Shown: positions 17,205 to 26,604, numbered from the stretch's first letter. The stretch: 64,000 nt of DNA from Moritella sp. Urea-trap-13 (GCF_002836355.1 NZ_PJCA01000031.1:1178001-1242000), one strand, 5' to 3'. Notes: generated by a model from the sequence alone, not told the origin. Numbers and translations are program-made.

Positions 17205-18800
17205 TTAAACTTTACGACTTAATCGCGACATAATAGCAACCACAACTGTAAATGCAATTGCAGAGGCGATAAATCCAAACAGTACCGAACTTGTTAGACC
17301 TAATACGAAATAACCAATCGCACTCACTAATGCCGTTGATAACGCGTAAGGTAACTGTGTCATCACGTGGTCCATATGGTGGCAGTTCGCCCCGGTAGAC
17401 GATAAGATCGTAGTATCGGATATAGGTGAACAATGATCGCCGAATACAGAACCTGCTAACACTGATGCTAACATAGGTAACATCAACGCGATTTCAGTAC
17501 CTGCAGCCATATCACCTGCGATCGGTAACATGATACCGAATGTACCCCAACTAGTGCCTGTTGCAAATGCCATAAAGCCTGCAAGCATAAACATGATCAC
17601 TGGTAATAGACTCGTCGGGATTGAATCACCCACGAATGCAGCAAGGTATTTACCCGTTTCGATAGAGCCAATAGTCGAACCAATTGCCCATGCGAAGAAT
17701 AAAATATAAACCGCAGGTAACATTGATTTAGCACCGTGATAACTTGCTTGTGCAAGTAACGATACTGACACACCTGAAATAATACTTAATACAAGTGCCA
17801 CAACAAGACCAGATAATGCGCCGTATACTAGTGAGCTACCTACATCGGTATTTTCAAATGCCCCGAGGATATCGAATGCTTTACCGTCGGCAGCAAGTGA
17901 TGAAGCGCCAGAGTTAATCATAAAGAAGATAGTTGCAAAAATAAGCACTAGAATAGGTAAGATAAGCCCAGAGATGTGACCACCTTCAGCTTCTTTTAAT
18001 TCAACGGTAGCGCCTGCTGGTTGGCCTTTTTTATCATCAAATAACTTGCCTTCTTTCGCCGCAGCTTCTTCTTTCGCCATTAAACCAAAATCAAGGTTTA
18101 ACAAGACAACAGCAAACACCATTGCGATAGCGAAGATAGCGTAGAAGTTCATTGGGATCATTTGCATGAATGCAGCCAGTGGGCTGACATCTGTAATCGC
18201 ATGGCTTGCTAAAATACCACCGATAACGGCAATAATATAAGCACCCCAGCTTGAAATCGGCATTAATACACACATAGGTGCAGCAGTCGAATCAAGTAAG
18301 TAAGCTAATTTAGCGCGAGATACTTTATAACGGTCTGTCAATGGACGGCTTACACTACCTACCGCTAGACTATTAAAGTAATCATCTACAAAGATAAAAA
18401 TACCTAAGAATGCCGTCAATAATGTACTACCACGACGTGTTTTAATACGTGTTTTAGCCCAGTCAGCAAACGCACTTGTTGCGCCACTTACCATCATAAC
18501 GCTCGTTAACATACCAAGTATGAACAAGAATACGATGATAGATAGATTCCAAGTGTTGAATGAACCCACTTCCCAGAACGAGCCCTTGCTCGCATCACCT
18601 GATTCCCAAACTAAGCTTAGTGCTAAGTCTGAAAGGTGTTTAGCCGCGTTAACAACATTAAAATCTGTTAAAAATAGTGCGCCAAGTAAAATACCACAAC
18701 CAAGTGATAACAATACTTTACGCGTTAAAATTGCTAATGTAAGTGCAACTAATGGTACAACCAGCGATAACGCTGAGTCTGAGTAATTAATGAGTTCCAT
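17205..18800 (-). CDS. lysW: NhaC-family transporter, predicted lysine permease (LysW-type)
   Basis: The 531-residue protein has about twelve membrane spans. NhaC-superfamily motifs are FIFVDDYFNSLAVGSVSRPL, LLDSTAAPMCVLMPISSWG, ATGTSWGTFGIMLPIA and FGDHCSPISDTTILSS. By family alone it would be called a Na+/H+ antiporter. The leader, however, carries a complete lysine riboswitch, and NhaC relatives under L-box control were predicted to be lysine transporters (LysW, Rodionov and colleagues). Lysine uptake is therefore the better inference. The start ATG at 18798-18800 follows GAAGGGA, which can be sequestered by an upstream CTCCCT. Confidence 0.85.
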   Translation of the reverse strand: MELINYSDSALSLVVPLVALTLAILTRKVLLSLGCGILLGALFLTDFNVVNAAKHLSDLALSLVWESGDASKGSFWEVGSFNTWNLSIIVFLFILGMLTSVMMVSGATSAFADWAKTRIKTRRGSTLLTAFLGIFIFVDDYFNSLAVGSVSRPLTDRYKVSRAKLAYLLDSTAAPMCVLMPISSWGAYIIAVIGGILASHAITDVSPLAAFMQMIPMNFYAIFAIAMVFAVVLLNLDFGLMAKEEAAAKEGKLFDDKKGQPAGATVELKEAEGGHISGLILPILVLIFATIFFMINSGASSLAADGKAFDILGAFENTDVGSSLVYGALSGLVVALVLSIISGVSVSLLAQASYHGAKSMLPAVYILFFAWAIGSTIGSIETGKYLAAFVGDSIPTSLLPVIMFMLAGFMAFATGTSWGTFGIMLPIAGDMAAGTEIALMLPMLASVLAGSVFGDHCSPISDTTILSSTGANCHHMDHVMTQLPYALSTALVSAIGYFVLGLTSSVLFGFIASAIAFTVVVAIMSRLSRKV

Positions 18801-18802
18801 GA

Positions 18803-18831
18803 TCCCTTCGACCTAATAAGTTTTACAGGGA
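18803..18831 (-). promoter_or_regulatory. Candidate Shine-Dalgarno sequestering hairpin of the lysine riboswitch
   Basis: On the transcribed minus strand, TCCCT (complement of 18827-18831) can pair with AGGGA (complement of 18803-18807), which is the ribosome-binding site two bases before the ATG. This offers a translational expression platform; no terminator-type hairpin with a T-run is visible between the aptamer and the gene. The pairing is short and proposed by eye. Confidence 0.45.
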
Positions 18832-18914
18832 GCGACTGAACAAGACAGATGAGATGTGGCATAAAGCTATTTACAAATAACATATGTAAAGATAACACTT
18901 ATAACTCTTCTATT

Positions 18915-19095
18915 TCAGTAGCGCCCCATAGTTAATTTAAAATTGACTATGACAGTGATGTCTCTATTCGAACACATCCCCAGAATGAATATCTTAAGCT
19001 TTAATATTCATTCTTCGGCGCAATTCCCTTTCGTATTATTGTCATTGGAGCTACCTAAACAATACTAGTAATGAGTTGCGCACCTCTACTTAGGA
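18915..19095 (-). ncRNA. Lysine riboswitch (L-box)
   Basis: Read on the minus strand, the leader shows the conserved L-box blocks in order. AGTAGAGGTGCGC comes at the 5' end, then AAAGGGAATTGCGCCGAAG, TCTGGGGATGTG, ACTGTCA and TATGGGGCGCTACT at the 3' end. AGTAG (19086-19090) and CTACT (18917-18921) close the P1 stem. Lysine binding should shut off the downstream transporter gene. The order and spacing of all blocks make the call firm. Confidence 0.93.
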
Positions 19096-19519
19096 GGAAG
19101 CCCGATAATAGCAGATAAAATCACCACTTCAAGACATAGTCAGTGTTAATGTTCACAAAACAAACAGCAAGCGGCATAAAAATCTAGAGGAATAGTCGGC
19201 TATTTTTGCAACATAAAGTATATCGACTTCAAATAATAGACTATTAAATAGTTTAAAAAACAATCTCGACACTATAGTTAAAATTTATTCCTATAAATGT
19301 ATTTACTGACCTAATTAATCCCTATGAGTTAACTTTAATAAATAAATGTAAATACATTTCTTATATTTATTAAGCTATAGTATATTAATTAAATTAGAGT
19401 AAATTAGAGTAAATTATTCGGATTGAATAGATTAATTACATGAGTGTAGTTTCTTTGTATTAGCTTATTAGTTTTATTTAGTATTTTACTCATCCCCTGT
19501 CTATATTTAGGTATTAATT
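19096..19519. other. AT-rich non-coding region before the H-NS-like gene
   Basis: No plausible gene lies in these 424 bases. They should contain the promoter of the riboswitch transcript on the minus strand and that of the H-NS-like gene on the plus strand. Very AT-rich tracts and a tandem 10-base repeat AAATTAGAGT at 19391-19410 are present. Such DNA is a natural H-NS target, so autoregulation is plausible. Confidence 0.5.
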
Positions 19520-19927
19520 ATGAATGATTTTATTAAAGTATTTTTAAATGCACGTAGCTTACGCGCAGCAACAAAAGAATTAAGCGTTGAACAATTACAA
19601 GAAGTGTTAATTAAATTCACGACAATAGTAGAAGATAGAAAAGAATCTGATGCGGCTGAATTAGAAAAACAACAAGAAAAGCAAACTAAGATGAACGAAA
19701 TCTTATTGCAACTTAAAGAAAATGGCATTAGTCCTGAAGAATTAATCGGCTTAACTGATGCAACAGCTGAAAAAACAAAAATTAAAACTAAACGTGGTCC
19801 TCGCCCTGCAAAATACACATATGATTTTAATGGCGAAAGTAAAACATGGACAGGCCAAGGTCGCATGCCTTTACCACTGCAACAAGTAATGAATGAAAAA
19901 GGCACTATTGAAGAATTCTTAATCTAG
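19520..19927 (+). CDS. hns: H-NS family nucleoid-associated DNA-binding protein
   Basis: The 135-residue protein has the H-NS plan. An N-terminal helical oligomerisation domain covers about residues 1-65 (RSLRAATKELSVEQLQEVLIKF and a charged coiled coil). A linker follows, then the C-terminal DNA-binding domain with KYTYDFNGESKTWTGQGRMP, including the minor-groove QGR loop (about 114-116). It should bind and silence AT-rich DNA. It starts after an AT-rich leader and is followed 10 bases later by the HIT-family gene, so the two are probably co-transcribed. Confidence 0.92.
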   Translation: MNDFIKVFLNARSLRAATKELSVEQLQEVLIKFTTIVEDRKESDAAELEKQQEKQTKMNEILLQLKENGISPEELIGLTDATAEKTKIKTKRGPRPAKYTYDFNGESKTWTGQGRMPLPLQQVMNEKGTIEEFLI

Positions 19928-19937
19928 AGGAATTGTT

Positions 19938-20369
19938 GTGACACAGTTTATATTACATCCACAACTTGCCGTAGATACCGTGCTTTTAGGCGAATTTCCA
20001 TTATGCCAAGTATTACTGGCTAATGACGGTAATTTCCCTTGGCTAATCTTAGTACCTAAAGTTAATGGTATTACTGAATTTCATGACTTAACTGATGAGC
20101 AACAACTGCAGTTTTTATCTGAATCTAACGCAATCAGTAAACTATTAAAAGACGGATTAAGCGCTGACAAAATAAATATTGCAGCCTTAGGTAATATGGT
20201 GCCGCAATTACATATCCATCATGTAGCCCGCTTTAAAGAAGATGCTTGCTGGCCGAAACCGATCTGGGGTCAAATACCAGCAGTAGCTCGCACAGAGCAA
20301 CAGACTATACAATTAACAACCATGATCTCAACTAAGCTACAAGCTGGGTTTATCGCGATACAAGCGTAA
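19938..20369 (+). CDS. HIT-family protein with modified histidine triad
   Basis: The 143-residue protein begins at a GTG preceded by AGAGGA. It carries the HIT fold landmarks FPWLILVPK and the active-site strand QLHIHHVARF. The triad reads H-I-H-H-V rather than H-x-H-x-H, so the last histidine is displaced. HIT proteins hydrolyse or transfer nucleotidyl groups from small nucleotide substrates, and this subgroup is uncharacterised to my knowledge. It lies 10 bases after hns on the same strand. Confidence 0.8.
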   Translation: MTQFILHPQLAVDTVLLGEFPLCQVLLANDGNFPWLILVPKVNGITEFHDLTDEQQLQFLSESNAISKLLKDGLSADKINIAALGNMVPQLHIHHVARFKEDACWPKPIWGQIPAVARTEQQTIQLTTMISTKLQAGFIAIQA

Positions 20370-20448
20370 CGACTAAACTTAGCCGTCGATGTATTAACAA
20401 AAATATCATTCCCGTTAATACTGAAATCTAGATGTTAACAGCGTCAAG

Positions 20449-20470
20449 TATCAGAGCTAATCTGATATTT
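20449..20470. terminator. Weak hairpin between convergent genes
   Basis: TATCAGA (20449-20455) and TCTGATA (20461-20467) form a 7-bp stem followed by TTT. It sits between the converging HIT and DUF3820 genes and may terminate the HIT transcript. Confidence 0.35.
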
Positions 20471-20535
20471 GGCCTGATTTAACGCTAACGATTTCTATAA
20501 CCCTGCGACCATCAATTCATCAATTGTAATCTAAC

Positions 20536-20778
20536 TTACTTGCCTTCACGATTCAAATACACTGACGGCCTTTTTAATAATGGTGCTAGCATTGATTCCA
20601 ATCCATTTAGTTTAACTTCGTACATAAGTGCAAGTTGCTGCCCAAGTTTAGAGTCAGGAAAACCATTGCTATGAAACCAAACTAAATAAGGTTCTGGCAA
20701 CTCAAGTAATAAACGCCCACGATATTTACCAAACGGCATTACGGTATTAATGGCTTCAATCATTGCTTGTTGTGACAT
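20536..20778 (-). CDS. DUF3820 family protein
   Basis: The 80-residue protein shows the family signature MPFGKYRGRLLLELPEPYLV, then WFHSNGFPDSKLGQQLA and VKLNGLESMLAPL. It is a small cytosolic protein conserved in gammaproteobacteria with no assigned function. It lies just downstream of tapT on the same strand (70-base gap) and may share its transcript. Confidence 0.85.
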   Translation of the reverse strand: MSQQAMIEAINTVMPFGKYRGRLLLELPEPYLVWFHSNGFPDSKLGQQLALMYEVKLNGLESMLAPLLKRPSVYLNREGK

Positions 20779-20848
20779 ATTAAATCCAATATTAATTAAT
20801 GACTTAGTAACACATTACTTATTAGCGAATGCGTATTTAGTGATTCTG

Positions 20849-21490
20849 CTACTTATAATTTTTATTAAACAAACCATCAGGCATTTGCGCTATCTGAAAG
20901 TTAATCATATATTCAAATGCAGTCAGCAGCGGCTGATATTTTTCTTTATCTTGCTCTAAAGTTGCAAGCAATAAGAACCCCGCTTCAACCGTCGATAAAC
21001 CACCTTCAATAGACGTTTGTCTTATTGTATATTGGCTTTGTTGCTCCGCATTTAATCGAACCGCAGATAATGTATGTAAATTGATTGAAGATTGATACAT
21101 TTTAAACGCTTTACGCCACGTACCATCAAGTAAAATAAAAGTACGGTTAATATTCGCGTCTAGACCTTCATTTTCCATACTGCGATTAACCTTGTCCGCT
21201 AAGTTCTCAGCGGCAATACTGTCTTCGCTCGGATAAAGTAAAAAACATTGTCTTGTCGGATCATTGAGAATGTCATTTAACTGTGCATTGTCGGTAAAAT
21301 TCTCACCAACTATAATTTGACATTGTGGCAATGAAAGATTGAGAATACGGGCAGTGCCGATCGCATTTTTAACTTCGCCTGGATGCTGTAATATGATTAA
21401 TTCAATAACAGAATCAATCTTGGTGATGTGCTGACATATACACGCGGCTAATGCTTTATCACAGACTGTACACTTTTTTCTTTTACTCAC
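20849..21490 (-). CDS. tapT: tRNA-uridine aminocarboxypropyltransferase (DTW domain)
   Basis: The 213-residue protein starts with a Cys-rich zinc region (CTVCDKALAACICQ). The family signature LLDGTWRKAFKMY follows, and later the helices with STVEAG. E. coli YfiP/TapT transfers the 3-amino-3-carboxypropyl group from S-adenosylmethionine to U47 in tRNA to make acp3U. Length and motifs match. It is divergent from the rhombosortase gene with only 31 bases between the starts, so the promoters overlap. Confidence 0.88.
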   Translation of the reverse strand: MSKRKKCTVCDKALAACICQHITKIDSVIELIILQHPGEVKNAIGTARILNLSLPQCQIIVGENFTDNAQLNDILNDPTRQCFLLYPSEDSIAAENLADKVNRSMENEGLDANINRTFILLDGTWRKAFKMYQSSINLHTLSAVRLNAEQQSQYTIRQTSIEGGLSTVEAGFLLLATLEQDKEKYQPLLTAFEYMINFQIAQMPDGLFNKNYK

Positions 21491-21521
21491 GACAAACCTA
21501 AATATTATGGATTAATAAGAT

Positions 21522-22100
21522 ATGCTCATTCAACATCGGTGGTTAAACTGGCTTTTTATCGGACTATTATGCCTAATTATATATGCGATTTCTGCCGACA
21601 ATATAACCGTGTTTGATTATAACAGGGAATTAATTATCGATGGCGAATATTGGCGTTTACTCAGTGGTAATTTTAACCATACCAATATCTATCACCTGCT
21701 GTTAAATTTAAGCGCTTTAGCGGTCATGGCTGGCTTACATTATCGCTATTATAGCAGCGCGGCTTACGCTAGTTTAATTTTATGCTTATCTATTGGCGTG
21801 GGTATTGGCATATTATGGTTATCACCCAGTACCCATTTATATGTGGGTTTATCAGGAGTGTTACATGGCATTATTATAGTCGGTGCGATAGTTGATATAT
21901 CGAAGCGCTACTACTCTGGTTATGTATTGATTATTGGTACCATTATTAAAGTGGTCAACGAGCAATTATTTAACAGTCCAATTGAAATGAGTCAATTAAT
22001 TGAAGCAACTGTACTCACAGAAGCGCACCTATATGGCCTTGTGACGGGATTTATTATTGCTCCACTCTTTGTTTATCTAAATAAAAAAAAGAGCGCCTGA
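21522..22100 (+). CDS. rrtA: Rhombosortase (rhomboid-family GlyGly-CTERM protease)
   Basis: The 192-residue protein has about six membrane spans, shorter than housekeeping rhomboids. It has the rhomboid catalytic serine in YVGLSGVLHG (S111) and the catalytic histidine in TEAHLYG (H169), plus the HTNIYHLLLN segment near the second span. These fit the rhombosortase subfamily (TIGR03902), which cleaves GlyGly-CTERM tails of exported proteins during type II secretion. A candidate substrate with such a tail is encoded at 58690-60267. Its 3' end overlaps the pyrF terminator. Confidence 0.85.
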   Translation: MLIQHRWLNWLFIGLLCLIIYAISADNITVFDYNRELIIDGEYWRLLSGNFNHTNIYHLLLNLSALAVMAGLHYRYYSSAAYASLILCLSIGVGIGILWLSPSTHLYVGLSGVLHGIIIVGAIVDISKRYYSGYVLIIGTIIKVVNEQLFNSPIEMSQLIEATVLTEAHLYGLVTGFIIAPLFVYLNKKKSA

Positions 22101-22108
22101 GCGCTCTT
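22083..22108 (-). terminator. Terminator of pyrF, overlapping the rrtA stop codon
   Basis: AAGAGCGC (22089-22096) and GCGCTCTT (22101-22108) form an 8-bp stem with loop CTGA, the last three bases of which are the rrtA stop codon. On the minus strand a run of eight T follows. It terminates the pyrF transcript and sits inside the coding end of rrtA. Confidence 0.85.
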
Positions 22109-22138
22109 ATAGATATTAACGTTAAATCGAGCAAGCGC

Positions 22139-22840
22139 TTAGCTTGCTAAACTGTCATTAATTTCAGTTAATACCTGCATTGGTGATCCTGCTTGCGTAA
22201 TTGGTCGGCCAATCACTAAGTAATCAGAACCAGCGGCTACCGCTTCAACAGGTGTCATAATACGGCGTTGGTCGCCGGCAGCACTACCTGCAGGACGAAT
22301 ACCAGGTGTAATTAACAGGAATGATTCGCCTAATGTTTCTTTCAGCATTGATGCTTCTTGTGAAGAACACACTACACCGTCTAAACCACTTTCTTTGGTT
22401 AGTTTAGCTAAACGAATCACTTGTTCCGCAGGGGTTATGTTGACGCCCATTTGCGCTAGATCTTCCTGTTCCATACTTGTCAGCACTGTCACAGCAATCA
22501 GAATTGGGGCTTTATCACCATAGGGAACTAATGCCGCTTTTGCAGCTTCCATCATACGTTTGCCACCACAAGCATGCACATTCACCATCCACACACCCAG
22601 CTCAGCGGCTGCAGCAACGGCTTTAGCTACAGTGTTTGGAATATCATGAAATTTAAGGTCTAAGAACACATCAAAATCACGCGCAACTAATTTGCGAACG
22701 AACTCAGGTCCAAATAACGTAAACATTTCTTTGCCAACCTTCAAACGACATTGGCTAGGATTGATTTTATCAACAAAATTCAATGCACTTGCTTCATCAG
22801 CATAATCAAGCGCGACAACTACTTTACTATCTTGCAACAT
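22139..22840 (-). CDS. pyrF: Orotidine 5'-phosphate decarboxylase
   Basis: The 233-residue enzyme performs the last step of UMP synthesis. Motifs are VVALDYAD (N-terminal strand), the catalytic signature [22 protein letters not shown], and the phosphate site '[17 protein letters not shown]' followed by [10 protein letters not shown]. Length is typical. It follows lapB on the same strand with about 80 bases between, the arrangement seen in E. coli, where pyrF is downstream of lapAB. Confidence 0.96.
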   Translation of the reverse strand: MLQDSKVVVALDYADEASALNFVDKINPSQCRLKVGKEMFTLFGPEFVRKLVARDFDVFLDLKFHDIPNTVAKAVAAAAELGVWMVNVHACGGKRMMEAAKAALVPYGDKAPILIAVTVLTSMEQEDLAQMGVNITPAEQVIRLAKLTKESGLDGVVCSSQEASMLKETLGESFLLITPGIRPAGSAAGDQRRIMTPVEAVAAGSDYLVIGRPITQAGSPMQVLTEINDSLAS

Positions 22841-22919
22841 ATCTCTTCCTAGGTCCGGTTAATCATTATCGTATTCTTGTTATTATTTATTGTTATCAAG
22901 CATGATTTATTAGGTAACA

Positions 22920-24089
22920 CTATTCGCCATCTAACCCACGAATTGGTTTAACACTTCCCCAACGCTTACACGATGGACAATGCCAGTAAATACTTTTAGT
23001 ACTAAACCCGCATTTACGACATCGGTAAATCGGCTTTAATTTAAGCTGCTCACCAACTAGATTACGTAACATTGTTAAACTTTCTTTTGCTTTGCCCTCT
23101 TCAGCCGCCTGTTCTTGGTATTGCATCAGATGGTAAAAGCCCTTCATCGTCGGGGTGCGAACAATTTGATTTAAAATTAACTTTTCTGCAGGCTCCAAGC
23201 CAACACTGCTGACAGTGAAATCGGCTAATTCAATCGCAACACTGATACCGGCTTTATTATTTTGGGCATCATTAAGAAAGTGAATAAAACCTTCTTCATT
23301 GTTAGTTTCAACGTAGCAACTTTTTAGTTTTTGTAATATTTCGGTGACAAAATCAATATCCTGAATCATCACATGCTCAAGCCAGACGATGGCTTTTTTA
23401 TATTCACCCTGCTCAATGTGTAAGTCAGCAAGCATAATACTTGCTCTCACACAGAGCTTGTCATGCTGCAGGGCTTTCTTAAGACTTGCTAAACGTTTCT
23501 TCGGTTCATTAAGCAACGCAGGTGATTTCGCTAACGCACAATAAAAATGTGCAACTTTGCGTTCAATTTTAGCATCACCCATTTTTTTGAGTTTATTGCC
23601 GATCGCAATCGCCTGTTCCCATTCTTTAGTTTGTTCGTAAATAATGATGAGTTGCGATAATGCGACTTGACGATGTTCTGGTTCATCAATCAATTTCAAA
23701 AATAATTCTTCGGCGCGATCGACTAATCCCGCAGCAAGATAATCCCGCGCGAGTTGTAATAAAGCGAGATTACGCTGTTCATGCGTTAATGACGGGCGAG
23801 CAATGAGGTTCTGATGGATCTTAATTGCGCGTTGTACTTCGCCACGTTGGCGAAATAAATTACCAAGTGCTAAATGCGTATCGATTGTTTCACTATCAAC
23901 ATCAAGTAAATCGATAAATAAATCAACCGCTTTATCAGGTTGGTCTGATAATAAAAAGTTAAGACCAGTTACATACTCTCTAGAGATCGTATGTTGCTTA
24001 TCTTGTTGTAAATAGCGGCCATTTCTTCTACCCATATACCAGCCATAAGCTGCTGCAACAGGAAGTAAAAGAAATAAAAGTTCAAACAT
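22920..24089 (-). CDS. lapB: Lipopolysaccharide assembly protein B
   Basis: The 389-residue protein has an N-terminal membrane anchor (about 1-18). A long array of tetratricopeptide helices follows (for example 'ALGNLFRQRGEVQRAIKIHQ', 'ALLQLARDYLAAGLVDRAEE'). The C-terminal rubredoxin-like zinc knuckle has the pairs CRKCGF and CPSCKRWG. LapB acts with FtsH and PbgA/YejM to control LpxC turnover and thus lipid A synthesis. It starts 8 bases after lapA, as in E. coli. Confidence 0.95.
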   Translation of the reverse strand: MFELLFLLLPVAAAYGWYMGRRNGRYLQQDKQHTISREYVTGLNFLLSDQPDKAVDLFIDLLDVDSETIDTHLALGNLFRQRGEVQRAIKIHQNLIARPSLTHEQRNLALLQLARDYLAAGLVDRAEELFLKLIDEPEHRQVALSQLIIIYEQTKEWEQAIAIGNKLKKMGDAKIERKVAHFYCALAKSPALLNEPKKRLASLKKALQHDKLCVRASIMLADLHIEQGEYKKAIVWLEHVMIQDIDFVTEILQKLKSCYVETNNEEGFIHFLNDAQNNKAGISVAIELADFTVSSVGLEPAEKLILNQIVRTPTMKGFYHLMQYQEQAAEEGKAKESLTMLRNLVGEQLKLKPIYRCRKCGFSTKSIYWHCPSCKRWGSVKPIRGLDGE

Positions 24090-24097
24090 ACAGTAAA

Positions 24098-24385
24098 TTA
24101 ACCTTTAATGTCGGTAATACGTAATCGCTCAAGCTCTGTCACTTGACGTTTAGATTTACGTTTTATTTTTGCCAGTGACATTTTTAATTTCATTACCACT
24201 AAAGTCATGCAAACACCGGCAACGACTAGACCAGAAACAAATGCACCAATAAGCAAAGAAGATAATTTAAATGAATCGAGTGCTATTAGATAATTAAAAT
24301 CAACTAACTGATCGTTACTCGCAGCAAATGCAGCGGCCAACGCCAGTATACAAGCGATAATAATAAAAAAGATAAATGATTTCAT
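24098..24385 (-). CDS. lapA: Lipopolysaccharide assembly protein A (DUF1049)
   Basis: The 95-residue protein has two membrane spans (about 4-22 and 41-64) separated by 'SNDQLVDFNYLIAL'. A basic cytoplasmic tail (KLKMSLAKIKRKSKRQ) ends the protein. This is the LapA/YciS plan. It is the first gene of the lapAB pair and is preceded by a strong bidirectional terminator that separates it from ihfB. Confidence 0.92.
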   Translation of the reverse strand: MKSFIFFIIIACILALAAAFAASNDQLVDFNYLIALDSFKLSSLLIGAFVSGLVVAGVCMTLVVMKLKMSLAKIKRKSKRQVTELERLRITDIKG

Positions 24386-24539
24386 CGACGTCCTCTGTGA
24401 TATGAATTACTAATACAATGGATTATCGCCAATAAATGAGTCAAGTGCCAGTAATATATGGTGCAATCCAAAACTACTGCTTTCTTCTGGTATACAAACA
24501 ACACAACAACTCGCCGTCTTGAGCCAAAAAAAAGTAAAA

Positions 24540-24569
24540 AAAAACGACATACCTAGGTATGTCGTTTTT
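24540..24569. terminator. Bidirectional terminator between ihfB and lapA
   Basis: A perfect 30-base palindrome with centre CCTAGG has five A on the left and five T on the right. It sits 15 bases after the ihfB stop on the minus strand and works equally well on paper in both directions. Confidence 0.85.
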
Positions 24570-24583
24570 GCAAGTATCAACTA

Positions 24584-24868
24584 CTATAACGAAGCGTTAA
24601 CACGATCTCGAAGTTCCTTACCAGGTTTGAAATGAGGAACATATTTTCCCTCTAATTCAACCTTTTCACCTGACTTAGGATTGCGCCCAACTCGAGGTTC
24701 ACGGTAATGTAGAGAAAAGCTTCCAAAACCTCGAATTTCAATTCGATCACCAGTAGCCAAAGTATCTACCATCTGATCCAGTATAGCCTTCACAGATAAT
24801 TCAACATCTTTAGTCGCCAGCTGCGAATTTGCAGTGCAAAGACGTTCGATCAGTTCAGATTTTGTCAT
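24584..24868 (-). CDS. ihfB: Integration host factor beta subunit
   Basis: The 94-residue protein matches IHF-beta in length and sequence: [10 protein letters not shown], the DNA-bending arm with '[21 protein letters not shown]' followed by NPKSGE, and [17 protein letters not shown]. It forms a heterodimer with IhfA that bends DNA sharply at specific sites. It sits directly downstream of rpsA, as in most gammaproteobacteria. Confidence 0.97.
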   Translation of the reverse strand: MTKSELIERLCTANSQLATKDVELSVKAILDQMVDTLATGDRIEIRGFGSFSLHYREPRVGRNPKSGEKVELEGKYVPHFKPGKELRDRVNASL

Positions 24869-24936
24869 ATAATCTCCATTAAGAATATTGTCGACATCGT
24901 ACTAATTAAGGGATGAATTAACATCCCTCAGGCTTA

Positions 24937-26604
24937 TTATTCGCCTTTAGCAGCTTTAAATGCTTCTGCCATAGCAGAAAGACCAGACTCTTGCGGTTGG
25001 CTGTTTACACTAGCCATTGCTTCTTTCTCGTCAGCTTCATCTTTAGCTTTAACTGAAAGACTAATTACGCGGTTTTTACGATCAACACCAACATATTTAG
25101 CTTCAAGTGATTCGCCTACAGATAATACTAAGCTTGCATCTTCGATACGGTCGCGAGAGATATCGCCAACACGGATGTAACCTTCAACGCCTTTAGCTAA
25201 TTCAATTGTTGCGCCTTTAGCGTCAACTGAAGTAACTGTACCATTAACAATAGCATTCTTCTTGTTATTAGCTAGGTATTCGTTGAACGGGTCTTCATCA
25301 ATTTGCTTGATGCCTAAAGAAATACGTTCACGCTCAGGGTCTACTTGTAGAACGATAGCTGTGATTTCGTCGCCTTTCTTATATTCACGAACGGCTTCTT
25401 CACCAGTAGCATCCCAAGAGATGTCTGAAAGATGAACTAGACCGTCAATGCCGCCGTCAAGACCGATGAAGATACCGAAATCTGTAATAGATTTGATCTT
25501 ACCAGTAACTTGCTCGCCTTTAATGCGTGAAGTTGAGAAGTTTTCCCAAGGATTAGCAATACATTGCTTAAGACCTAGAGAGATACGACGACGTTCTTCG
25601 TCGATATCAAGAACCATAACTTCAACAGAATCGCCAACATTAACCACTTTAGAAGGGTGAATGTTTTTGTTTGTCCAATCCATTTCAGAAACGTGAACTA
25701 AACCTTCAACGCCTTCTTCAATTTCAACGAAACAACCGTAGTCAGTTAAGTTCGTAACTTTACCCGTAAGCTTAGTGCTTTCTGGGTAACGTTTAGCGAT
25801 AGCTACCCATGGATCTTCACCAAGCTGTTTAAGGCCTAGAGATACACGTGTACGTTCGCGGTCGAATTTAAGAACTTTAACGTTGATTTCATCGCCAACA
25901 TTAACGATTTCACTTGGGTGCTTAACGCGTTTCCAAGCCATATCAGTAATGTGTAGAAGACCATCAACACCACCAAGATCAACGAATGCGCCATAGTCCG
26001 TAAGGTTCTTAACGATACCTTTAACTTCTTGACCTTCTTGAAGGTTAGCAAGAAGTTCTTCACGTTCTGCACTGTTTTCAGTTTCGATAACTGCGCGACG
26101 TGAAACAACTACGTTGTTACGTTTTTGGTCAAGTTTGATTACTTTGAACTCTAACTCTTTGCCTTCAAGGTGAGTAGTGTCACGTACAGGACGAACGTCT
26201 ACTAAAGAACCTGGTAAGAATGCGCGAATAGTGTTCACTTCAACCGTGAAACCGCCTTTAACTTTACCGTTGATAACACCGATAACAGTTTCTTGGTCTT
26301 CGTATGCTTTTTCAAGCTGAATCCAAGACTCGTGACGTTTAGCTTTTTCACGAGAAAGTTGAGTTTCACCGAAACCATCTTCAATTGATTCTAGTGCTAC
26401 ATCAACTTCTTGACCAACTTCAACTTCAAGTTCGCCAGCAGCGTTCTTGAATTCTTCAGCAGGAATAGAAGATTCTGATTTAAGACCAGCGTCAACTAAA
26501 ACGTAACCGTTTTCGATTGCAACAACAGTTGCCTTGATAATGCTACCAGGAGCAGCAAGTTCTTGTAGTGACTCTTCAAAGAGTAAAGCGAAAGATTCAT
26601 TCAT
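24937..26604 (-). CDS. rpsA: 30S ribosomal protein S1
   Basis: The 555-residue protein has six S1 RNA-binding repeats. Recurrent motifs are '[20 protein letters not shown]', '[20 protein letters not shown]' and '[20 protein letters not shown]', each followed by the G-D-x-V-K-x-L linkers. Length matches E. coli S1 (557). It binds mRNA leaders on the 30S subunit. It lies between cmk and ihfB, the conserved order. Confidence 0.98.
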   Translation of the reverse strand: MNESFALLFEESLQELAAPGSIIKATVVAIENGYVLVDAGLKSESSIPAEEFKNAAGELEVEVGQEVDVALESIEDGFGETQLSREKAKRHESWIQLEKAYEDQETVIGVINGKVKGGFTVEVNTIRAFLPGSLVDVRPVRDTTHLEGKELEFKVIKLDQKRNNVVVSRRAVIETENSAEREELLANLQEGQEVKGIVKNLTDYGAFVDLGGVDGLLHITDMAWKRVKHPSEIVNVGDEINVKVLKFDRERTRVSLGLKQLGEDPWVAIAKRYPESTKLTGKVTNLTDYGCFVEIEEGVEGLVHVSEMDWTNKNIHPSKVVNVGDSVEVMVLDIDEERRRISLGLKQCIANPWENFSTSRIKGEQVTGKIKSITDFGIFIGLDGGIDGLVHLSDISWDATGEEAVREYKKGDEITAIVLQVDPERERISLGIKQIDEDPFNEYLANNKKNAIVNGTVTSVDAKGATIELAKGVEGYIRVGDISRDRIEDASLVLSVGESLEAKYVGVDRKNRVISLSVKAKDEADEKEAMASVNSQPQESGLSAMAEAFKAAKGE

